The notes under the pieces were generated by a model. That model saw only the letters and a list, made by a program, of their open reading frames with translations, ran no database searches and was not told the origin of the DNA. 6,279 bases of DNA from an uncultured Blautia sp. (GTDB lineage Bacteria; Bacillota; Clostridia; Lachnospirales; Lachnospiraceae), in assembly GCA_900551715.1 (NCBI GenBank), contig URXG01000097.1, forward strand, positions 1 through 6,279, given 5' to 3'. The position numbers and the translations under genes were made by a program. This document shows, in pieces, positions 1 to 4,940 of the stretch. Within the stretch, counting starts at the first letter, position 1. Each line of letters opens with the position of its first letter.

Positions 1-374
1 AGATTGCAGCTCTGAAACCGCAGTACACAAGCGACAGCGAAGTAAGTGCTGAATACATTGAACACGAAAAAGAAATCCTTCTTGCTCAGATTCAGAATGA
101 TCCTAAAGAATCCCAGAAACCGGAGAAGGTTATCCAGGGAATGATCACAGGACGTATCAAAAAAGAACTGAAAGAGATCTGCCTTCTTGATCAGGTATAC
201 GTTAAAGCAGAAGACGGAAAACAGTCTGTTGCTAAATATGTAGAAGAAGTTGCAAAAGCAAATGGCGCTAAGATCACAATCAAAGGTTTCGTTCGTTACG
301 AGACAGGTGATGGTCTTGAAAAACGTCAGGATGACTTTGCAGCAGAAGTTGCAGCACAGGCAGCAGGTAAATAA
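1..374 (+). CDS. tsf: Elongation factor Ts, C-terminal part (5' end outside window)
   Basis: This is the last 123 residues of EF-Ts, the cytoplasmic guanine-nucleotide exchange factor that regenerates EF-Tu-GTP during translation. The first complete codon starts at base 3 and the frame runs open to TAA at 372-374. The family signature of the C-terminal core is easy to see: the segment around EKVIQGMITGRIKKELKEIC is followed by LLDQVYVKAEDGKQSVAKYV and then a final beta-strand stretch (GAKITIKGFVRYETGDGLEK). It matches the usual EF-Ts pattern of a conserved Lys-rich helix, a CLLDQ motif and a terminal GEG-like turn. The short Ala-rich tail (AAEVAAQAAGK) ends the protein normally. rpsB usually lies just upstream of tsf and would be expected to the left of the window. 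A strong terminator follows, so the downstream gene is transcribed separately. Confidence 0.95.
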   Translation, partial: IAALKPQYTSDSEVSAEYIEHEKEILLAQIQNDPKESQKPEKVIQGMITGRIKKELKEICLLDQVYVKAEDGKQSVAKYVEEVAKANGAKITIKGFVRYETGDGLEKRQDDFAAEVAAQAAGK

Positions 375-406
375 GACAGGTATTTAAGTTAAGTCTAATT
401 CGGGCT

Positions 407-470
407 AAAGGCCCTGGAAGTCTATAAACACTATGTTTCGGAGTGATTATAAGGTTTTCAGGGCTTTTTT
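407..470 (+). terminator. Long intrinsic terminator after tsf
   Basis: A hairpin is formed by 411-422 pairing with 453-464. The base is GCCCTG/CAGGGC, followed by six more pairs of which three are G-U. It continues, after one bulged A, through TATAA/TTATA (423-427 with 447-451) and CACT/AGTG (429-432 with 442-445), leaving a 9-nt loop. Six T residues (465-470) follow the stem at once, and the preceding AAAG can pair with part of them. This is a textbook Rho-independent terminator, unusually long at more than 20 pairs, placed 36 nt after the tsf stop codon. Confidence 0.88.
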
Positions 471-538
471 ATATTTCTCTGAAAAAACCATTATATATCA
501 GATATTACACTGAATGCACAGAAAGGTAAAATATACAT

Positions 539-2098
539 ATGAAGCAAGATACATTGGAAGGAAAAGCGAAAACGAAAAATGGAGTAAAACGGTTATGCTT
601 TTCTGTAATCTGCATCCTCCTGGAAGTGATTTTTATTATTACTGTTATAACACGGTTGAATGAATATGCAGAAATTATAAATTTATTTACAAGGATACTC
701 AGTGGAATCTTAGTATTAGGCCTGTATGCATCGGATAAGACATCTTCTATGAAAATGCCCTGGGTTATCCTGATCTTAATTTTCCCAATTATGGGTGTTG
801 GGCTATATTTACTGATTGGTCTGAACGGTGGTACACATAAAATGCGTGAGCGATATGCCAAGATTGACAAACAGCTGTTGACGTTACTTCCGGATAATCA
901 GGAGTGTTTAAACAAATTAAAAGAAACAATTCCAAAAGCAGGAAATATTGCAAATTATATACAAAGAAATTCACAGTACCCAGTCTGTCAGAACACAGAT
1001 ATTGTATATTATGATGCGGCAGTTAAAGGACTGGAGGCGCAGCTTAAAGACCTGGCGAAAGCACAAAAGTTTATCTTCATGGAATATCATGCAATAGAAG
1101 ATGCAGAAGCATGGCATAAGATTCAAAATGTCCTGGAAGAACGAGTAAAAGCCGGGGTAGAGGTTCGAGTTTTCTATGATGATATGGGATCTATTGGTTT
1201 TATCAATACAGATTTTGTAAAAAAGATGGAACAGGTAGGAATTCACTGCCGGGTATTCAACCCCTTTGTACCAGGTTTAAATTTGTTTCTGAACAATCGT
1301 GATCACAGAAAGATAACTGTTATTGATGGAAAAATCGGATTTACAGGTGGTTATAATCTTGCAAACGAATATTTTAATTATACCCATCCCTATGGACAGT
1401 GGAAAGATACCGGGATTCGCCTGGAAGGAGATGCTGTTCAGTCGCTTACAGTGACGTTTTTGGAAATGTGGAATGCAGTCAGCGACAAAGATGCCAATGA
1501 CCCTGATTTCAGCAAGTATATTTTCTGCTATGATTACAAGGCTCACCAAAGGGGCTTTGTTCAGCCTTATGCAGACAGCCCTATGGACGACGAACAGGTT
1601 GGAGAAGAAGTTTATATCAGTATGATAAATAAAGCTGAAAAATATTGTTGGTTTATGACTCCATATTTAATTATAACAGACGAGATGACACATGCACTGT
1701 GCCTGGCTGCCAAGCGAGGAGTAGATGTGAGAATTATCACACCAGGTATTCCTGATAAAAAAATTATCTATAATATCACGCGTTCTTTTTATCATGGACT
1801 GGTTAAACATGGTGTAAGAATTTATGAATGGACTCCTGGGTTCTGCCATGCAAAAATGAGTGTGTCGGATGACTGCATGGCAACCTGCGGAACGATCAAT
1901 CTGGATTATCGAAGTCTGTATCATCATTTTGAAAATGGCTGTTTTATGGCAGATTGTCAGGCTGTTACGGAAATTAAGAAGGATTTGATAAAAACAATGG
2001 AAGAGTGTTGTGACGTAACAGACAGATATCGCACCGGACGCAGTGCATATTTGCGATTAGGGCAAATGTTTATGAGACTGTTTGCCGGTTTGTTGTAA
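539..2098 (+). CDS. cls: Cardiolipin synthase (phospholipase D family)
   Basis: This 519-residue membrane enzyme is predicted to condense two phosphatidylglycerol molecules into cardiolipin plus glycerol. The N-terminus is basic and is followed by hydrophobic segments at about residues 18-40, 45-64 and 73-94. The last of these (PWVILILIFPIMGVGLYLLIG) is typical of the PLDc_N domain that precedes bacterial Cls catalytic domains. Both catalytic HxKx4D motifs are intact: H256-K258-D263 in HRKITVID, followed by GFTGGYN, and H437-K439-D444 in HAKMSVSD, followed by GTINLDYRS. The length is close to the usual 480-515, with a slightly long N-terminus. The ATG at 539 is supported by an AAAGG motif at 522-526, although the 12-nt spacing is somewhat long. 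The gene stands alone: a terminator lies upstream and no cotranscribed partner is evident. No promoter in the short AT-rich gap 471-538 could be picked with confidence. A close relative acting on other phospholipids cannot be excluded. Confidence 0.92.
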   Translation: MKQDTLEGKAKTKNGVKRLCFSVICILLEVIFIITVITRLNEYAEIINLFTRILSGILVLGLYASDKTSSMKMPWVILILIFPIMGVGLYLLIGLNGGTHKMRERYAKIDKQLLTLLPDNQECLNKLKETIPKAGNIANYIQRNSQYPVCQNTDIVYYDAAVKGLEAQLKDLAKAQKFIFMEYHAIEDAEAWHKIQNVLEERVKAGVEVRVFYDDMGSIGFINTDFVKKMEQVGIHCRVFNPFVPGLNLFLNNRDHRKITVIDGKIGFTGGYNLANEYFNYTHPYGQWKDTGIRLEGDAVQSLTVTFLEMWNAVSDKDANDPDFSKYIFCYDYKAHQRGFVQPYADSPMDDEQVGEEVYISMINKAEKYCWFMTPYLIITDEMTHALCLAAKRGVDVRIITPGIPDKKIIYNITRSFYHGLVKHGVRIYEWTPGFCHAKMSVSDDCMATCGTINLDYRSLYHHFENGCFMADCQAVTEIKKDLIKTMEECCDVTDRYRTGRSAYLRLGQMFMRLFAGLL

Positions 2099-2132
2099 AG
2101 CTTTATTGAATCGCCGGTATGCTTTGAAATAA

Positions 2133-2246
2133 ATTGCAGTAGAGACTTCTCTTATTTGGGGGGTGGATGTTTTTCTTGACAAAGTTTTTCGTAAGACAAC
2201 AGGGCTTACGCTGAATGAATTCCGAAGAAATAAGACTGAAGTATAA
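2133..2246 (+). pseudogene. Remnant of an AraC-family regulator C-terminus
   Basis: A frame open from 2133 to TAA at 2244-2246 encodes about 37 residues ending LDKVFRKTTGLTLNEFRRN plus four residues. This closely follows the end of the AraC/XylS DNA-binding domain, whose last helix-turn-helix typically reads YFSRVFKKxTGxTPxEYRxN. Upstream residues (IAVETSLIWGVDVF) resemble a damaged version of the IAxxVGFxDxSYF segment but are about two residues short. A stop codon (TAA at 2130-2132) closes the frame, no start codon or ribosome site serves it, and the rest of the roughly 280-residue protein is absent: the cls stop lies only 34 nt further left. I read it as the fossil of a regulator that lost its 5' part, with a G6 run at 2158-2163 as a possible slippage point. 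The match is by eye to a family pattern, so confidence is moderate. Confidence 0.5.
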
Positions 2247-2254
2247 ATGATTAC

Positions 2255-2261
2255 AAGGGAG
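2255..2261 (+). promoter_or_regulatory. Ribosome binding site deciding the ferredoxin start
   Basis: AAGGGAG lies 9 nt before the ATG at 2271. The in-frame ATG at 2247 has no purine-rich Shine-Dalgarno at a useful distance, and this site would fall inside its coding region. The site therefore supports the shorter, 62-residue ferredoxin. Confidence 0.7.
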
Positions 2262-2270
2262 CTGTTTGAA

Positions 2271-2459
2271 ATGCAGGAAGAAATTACATATTATATTAAT
2301 AATGACTGTATCAACTGTGGACTGTGTGTAAAGGAATGTCCGGAAAACTGTATTGACGTTTACAAAAAGCCGGCAGTGATCGATCAAAGTAAATGTCAGC
2401 ACTGTGGCAGCTGTGCAGAGGTCTGTCCACCGGGAGCTATCAGAGACTGGGATGAATAA
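2271..2459 (+). CDS. Small 2[4Fe-4S] ferredoxin / 4Fe-4S binding protein
   Basis: This is a 62-residue soluble electron carrier of the clostridial bacterial-ferredoxin type. Two CxxCxxCxxxCP motifs are complete: C13-C16-C19-C23 (CINCGLCVKECP) and C42-C45-C48-C52 (CQHCGSCAEVCP). In the usual fold the first three cysteines of each motif plus the fourth of the other ligate one cluster each. An extra cysteine, C27, sits just after the first motif. The length is typical for the family. The frame is open from an ATG at 2247, which would add eight residues, but the strong ribosome site at 2255-2261 favours the start at 2271. It follows an AraC-like remnant and is closed by a terminator overlapping its final codons, so it appears to be a monocistronic unit. 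The redox partner is unknown. A low-potential donor for anaerobic metabolism is the general expectation. Confidence 0.88.
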   Translation: MQEEITYYINNDCINCGLCVKECPENCIDVYKKPAVIDQSKCQHCGSCAEVCPPGAIRDWDE

Positions 2460-2473
2460 TCCTGGTCTTTTTT
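2445..2473 (+). terminator. Intrinsic terminator overlapping the ferredoxin 3' end
   Basis: GACTGGGAT at 2445-2453 pairs with ATCCTGGTC at 2459-2467: nine pairs, two of them wobble, with the 5-nt loop GAATA. TTTTTT follows at 2468-2473. The left arm lies inside the last codons of the ferredoxin and the stop codon (2457-2459) falls across the loop and right arm. The right arm can alternatively pair with CCAGGAT at 2482-2488, but that stem has no T-run after it. Confidence 0.75.
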
Positions 2474-2570
2474 ATTGGATTCCAGGATCCTTCTGATAGA
2501 AGATACAGAATTAATGAACATAAATTTTTATTAGTGAATTTTTTGCATAATTATTATAAATATACATTTC

Positions 2571-2585
2571 AATTTTGAGAGAGTT
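2571..2585 (+). promoter_or_regulatory. Possible CodY-like box upstream of the hydro-lyase operon
   Basis: AATTTTGAGAGAGTT matches 12 of 15 positions of the CodY consensus AATTTTCWGAAAATT. It overlaps the -35 region of the promoter proposed next to it, a position where a repressor would act. A weaker match (four mismatches) starts at 2537. CodY represses branched-chain amino-acid genes in many Firmicutes, so this would make biological sense. Such matches arise easily in AT-rich DNA, however, and the presence of CodY in this organism is not shown. Confidence 0.25.
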
Positions 2586-2587
2586 TG

Positions 2588-2603
2588 TGATACAATAGGG
2601 TGA
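2588..2603 (+). promoter_or_regulatory. Extended -10 promoter for the hydro-lyase operon
   Basis: The motif TGATACAAT at 2588-2596 is an extended -10 element (TGn plus TACAAT, one mismatch from TATAAT). A weak -35 candidate, TTCAAT at 2568-2573, lies 17 bp upstream, and the DNA before it (about 2511-2570) is very AT-rich, like an UP element. The predicted start of transcription is near 2602-2603, giving a leader of about 65 nt. It is the only convincing promoter between the upstream terminator and the first operon gene. Confidence 0.55.
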
Positions 2604-2606
2604 AAA

Positions 2607-2632
2607 GTTACTGTGCTAAAGTGAACAGTGAC
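2607..2632 (+). promoter_or_regulatory. Inverted repeat / hairpin at the 5' end of the operon leader
   Basis: GTTACTGT (2607-2614) and ACAGTGAC (2625-2632) form an 8-bp stem with one G-U pair and a 10-nt loop, starting a few bases after the predicted transcription start. It could be a 5' stabilising hairpin in the mRNA or a DNA operator for a dimeric regulator. It is not followed by a T-run and is not a terminator. It shows no T-box signature. Confidence 0.4.
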
Positions 2633-2667
2633 CAAACAGGCTAGGAAACAGAAAGGAAACAAAAGAA

Positions 2668-3150
2668 ATGGAACAGGGAAAAATTTTTAAATTTCATAAT
2701 GACCTTGATACAGACCAGATCATTGCATCTCAGTATTTGCTTCTGCCAAATCTGGATGAGATGAAAGGTCATGCCTTTGAATCACTGGATCCTGATTTTG
2801 CAAATAAAGTAAAACCAGGAGATTTTGTTATCGGTGGAGAGAATTTTGGCTGTGGTTCTTCCAGAGAGCAGGCACCAGGTGTTCTGAAAGCTCTGGGAGT
2901 CAAGGCTGTTATTGCAAAGTCTTTTGCACGTATTTTCTTCAGAAATGCCATCAATATCGGACTTCCGGCAATTGTCTGTAAAGATCTTCCAGATGAGGTT
3001 CAGACAGGGGATTCCATGGAACTGCATATGTCAGAGGGAACAGCAGTAGCCAATGGAAAAACCTATACCTGCACCAAACTTCCTGAATACATGCAGGGAA
3101 TTCTGAATCAGGGTGGTCTGATTGCATCACTGAACAGGGAGGAGAACTAA
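2668..3150 (+). CDS. Aconitase-superfamily hydro-lyase small subunit, first copy (LeuD/DmdB type)
   Basis: This 160-residue swivelling (domain 4) subunit should pair with the large subunit encoded 2 nt downstream to make a [4Fe-4S] hydro-lyase of the isopropylmalate isomerase family. Landmarks are DLDTDQIIASQYL near the N-terminus (the D-T-D substrate-site segment), the active-site motif GCGSSREQAP at 61-70 with the catalytic serine and Arg66, and the core VIAKSFARIFFRNAINIGLP. The length matches the short clostridial/archaeal LeuD class (about 160-170) rather than the roughly 200-residue enterobacterial LeuD. The specificity loop after Tyr23-Leu24 reads YLLL, where homoaconitases carry an Arg. 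SSREQAP replaces the commoner SSREHAP. AAAGGA at 2652-2657, 10 nt from the ATG, supports the start. Leucine or isoleucine biosynthesis is the default role, but no leuA or leuB is in view, so a gene symbol is withheld. Confidence 0.88.
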   Translation: MEQGKIFKFHNDLDTDQIIASQYLLLPNLDEMKGHAFESLDPDFANKVKPGDFVIGGENFGCGSSREQAPGVLKALGVKAVIAKSFARIFFRNAINIGLPAIVCKDLPDEVQTGDSMELHMSEGTAVANGKTYTCTKLPEYMQGILNQGGLIASLNREEN

Positions 3151-3152
3151 TC

Positions 3153-4403
3153 ATGGGAATGACAATCGCAGAAAAGATCATTGCAGCAGCAGCCGGTGTG
3201 GATTATGTGAAACCAGGAGATATCCATACAGTAACACTGGACCGTCTTATGAGTAATGACGGAACTACACATCTGACTGTAGATATGTATAATAATAAAT
3301 TAAAAAATCCTCATATTGCAGATGCAAAAAAACTTGTTTTTATTGTAGATCACAATGTGCCTTCTGACTGTCCGAAAACAGCAGCTTCTCAGAAAAAAAT
3401 GAGAGATTTTGCAAAAGAGAACAATATTGATTTCTGGGAAGGAAAAGGTGTCTGCCATCAGGTCATGATGGAGAATTATGTTCGCCCGGGCGAACTGATC
3501 TTTGGAGCAGACAGCCATACCTGCTCTTATGGTGCACTTGGTGCATTTGGTACAGGTGTCGGATGTACAGATTTCCTTTATGGAATGGTAACAGGTACTT
3601 CCTGGGTACTGGTTCCGGAATCCGTAAAATTTAATCTGGTCGGCAGCCTCCCGGAAGGTGTAACAGCCAGAGACCTGATCCTGACTATTATTGGTGAAGT
3701 TGGTGCCAATGGATGTAATTATCAGGTAATGGAGTTTACCGGTGAAGGTGCAAAGACTTTAAGTATCAGTGACCGTATGACTCTCTGCAATATGGCTGTA
3801 GAGGCCGGTGCAAAGACAGGAATCTTTGAAGCAGACGAAAAGGCCATGGAATATCTGAAAGAGCATGGGCGGGAACCAAAGGCTGTTTTCCACAGTGATC
3901 CGGATGCAAAATATGTAAGAGAATATACATTTGATCTCAGCAAAGTGCGTCCTGTAGTGGCAAAACCGGATTTTGTAGATAACGTAGTTGATGCAGAAGA
4001 AGCCTGTGGAATCAAGATCAACGAAGCTTTCCTTGGCTCCTGTAATAATGGACGTATCGAGGACCTGAGAGTAGGTGCGGAAGTGATTAAAGGCAAAAAA
4101 GTTGCTGATGGAGTACGTTTCCTTGTAGTGCCTGCAAGTCAGACAATCTATAGACAGGCTCTGAAAGAGGGACTTCTGGACATCTTTATGGAGGCAGGAG
4201 CTATTGTTATGAACCCTAACTGCAGTGTATGCTGGGGAAGCTGCCAGGGCGTTATCGGTGAGAATGAAGTACTCATCAGCACCGGAACACGTAACTTCAA
4301 GGGACGTGCAGGACATCCCAGCTCAAAAGTTTATCTGGGATCAGCATCTACTGTTACAGCATCTGCCATCAAAGGTGAGATTGCACTGCCGTCACAGATC
4401 TGA
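3153..4403 (+). CDS. Aconitase-superfamily hydro-lyase large subunit, first copy (LeuC/DmdA type)
   Basis: This 416-residue cluster-carrying subunit is expected to isomerise or hydrate a 2-substituted malate together with the small subunit just upstream. Recognisable motifs are IVDHNVP (65-70), GKGVCHQVMMEN (98-108), GADSHTCSYGALGAFGTGVG (118-137) and RNFKGRAG (380-387). The three cluster cysteines appear to be C297, C357 and C360. Their settings are unusual: GSCNNGR instead of GSCTNGR, and NPNCSVCWGSC instead of the usual PGCxxC, with another cysteine at 364. The length fits the compact LeuC class (about 415-425) rather than the roughly 465-residue E. coli type. The ATG at 3153 follows a strong AGGGAGGAG ribosome site at 3136-3144, and the next in-frame ATG (3159) is less well placed. 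The altered motifs may reflect a different substrate or cluster stability. All catalytic-core motifs are otherwise present, so it looks functional. Confidence 0.87.
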   Translation: MGMTIAEKIIAAAAGVDYVKPGDIHTVTLDRLMSNDGTTHLTVDMYNNKLKNPHIADAKKLVFIVDHNVPSDCPKTAASQKKMRDFAKENNIDFWEGKGVCHQVMMENYVRPGELIFGADSHTCSYGALGAFGTGVGCTDFLYGMVTGTSWVLVPESVKFNLVGSLPEGVTARDLILTIIGEVGANGCNYQVMEFTGEGAKTLSISDRMTLCNMAVEAGAKTGIFEADEKAMEYLKEHGREPKAVFHSDPDAKYVREYTFDLSKVRPVVAKPDFVDNVVDAEEACGIKINEAFLGSCNNGRIEDLRVGAEVIKGKKVADGVRFLVVPASQTIYRQALKEGLLDIFMEAGAIVMNPNCSVCWGSCQGVIGENEVLISTGTRNFKGRAGHPSSKVYLGSASTVTASAIKGEIALPSQI

Positions 4404-4433
4404 TAAAACATTATTTTTATAGAGGTATAGATT

Positions 4434-4940
4434 ATGGAAAAATTCACAGGTAAGGTCTGGGTACTTGGAGATGATATTGATACCGATATCATTATCCCTA
4501 CAGAATATCTGGCACTCAAGACAATTGATGATATGAAAAAGTATGGATTCAGCCCACTTCGTCCGGAACTGTCAGGTCAGATCCGAAAAGGTGATATTAT
4601 TGTAGCAGGAAAGAACTTCGGCTGTGGTTCTTCCAGAGAGCAGGCGCCGGAGATTATCAAGGCACTGGGAATTCAGTGCGTAATCGCAAAATCTTTTGCA
4701 AGGATCTTTTTCAGAAACTCCATCAACAACGGACTTCTTCTCATTGAGCAGCCGAATCTCTATGATGATATGAAAGAGGGAGATTCCATTACTGTAGTGA
4801 TGAATGAACATGTAGATTATAATGGCAAACAGTATCCCATCGCTTCTCTGCCGGAGAATCTGATGCACATCATTCAGGAAGGCGGGCTTGTAAAAGCCAT
4901 GCGTAAACTGAACGGACTGGATCAGGAAGGAGAAGCGTAA
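4434..4940 (+). CDS. Aconitase-superfamily hydro-lyase small subunit, second copy (LeuD/DmdB type)
   Basis: This second small subunit, 168 residues, is paralogous to the one at 2668. It has the same order of landmarks: DDIDTDIIIPTEYL (13-26), GCGSSREQAP (63-72) and VIAKSFARIFFRNSINNGL, the last two nearly identical to the first copy. Elsewhere the two differ widely. The loop after Tyr25-Leu26 reads YLAL, with a smaller residue where the first copy has Leu, and there is a longer charged C-terminal tail (KLNGLDQEGEA). AGAGG at 4421-4425, 8 nt before the ATG, gives a good start. It begins 30 nt after the first large subunit, with no terminator in the gap, and overlaps the next gene by one base, so translational coupling within this pair is likely. 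It probably forms a second, separate heterodimer, with isopropylmalate isomerase the leading guess. Citramalate, dimethylmalate or a related substrate is also possible. Confidence 0.88.
   Translation: MEKFTGKVWVLGDDIDTDIIIPTEYLALKTIDDMKKYGFSPLRPELSGQIRKGDIIVAGKNFGCGSSREQAPEIIKALGIQCVIAKSFARIFFRNSINNGLLLIEQPNLYDDMKEGDSITVVMNEHVDYNGKQYPIASLPENLMHIIQEGGLVKAMRKLNGLDQEGEA

Noticed and set aside
402..414. Alternative small hairpin GGGC/GCCC overlapping the left arm of the tsf terminator, suggesting an antiterminator
   Set aside because: It has only four pairs against more than 20 in the terminator, so it could not compete without a bound factor, and it sits downstream of the stop codon of a housekeeping gene.
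2176..2181. Perfect TTGACA -35-like hexamer upstream of the ferredoxin
   Set aside because: No -10 hexamer lies at 16-18 bp (ACAGGG at the 17-bp position), and the hexamer falls within the AraC-like coding remnant. A TATAAA at 2242-2247 is too far from it to pair.
2482..2490. CCAGGATCC as the right arm of a second terminator with the CCTGG at 2461-2465
   Set aside because: The stem is real on paper but the T-run lies in its loop rather than after it. The overlapping hairpin 2445-2467 followed by T6 explains termination better.
2603..2667. T-box or leucine leader-peptide attenuator before the first hydro-lyase gene
   Set aside because: The leader is only about 65 nt, with no T-box core sequence, no short Leu-rich open frame and no terminator hairpin with a T-run.
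3722..4316. Overlapping minus-strand open frames of 124 and 185 codons
   Set aside because: They are antisense to conserved parts of the first large subunit, have low-quality composition and no family signature. I treat them as shadows.
4404..4433. Possible terminator or internal promoter between the two enzyme pairs
   Set aside because: The 30-nt gap contains a short T-run (ATTATTTTTAT) but no hairpin before it and no convincing promoter pair, so one transcript is the simpler reading.
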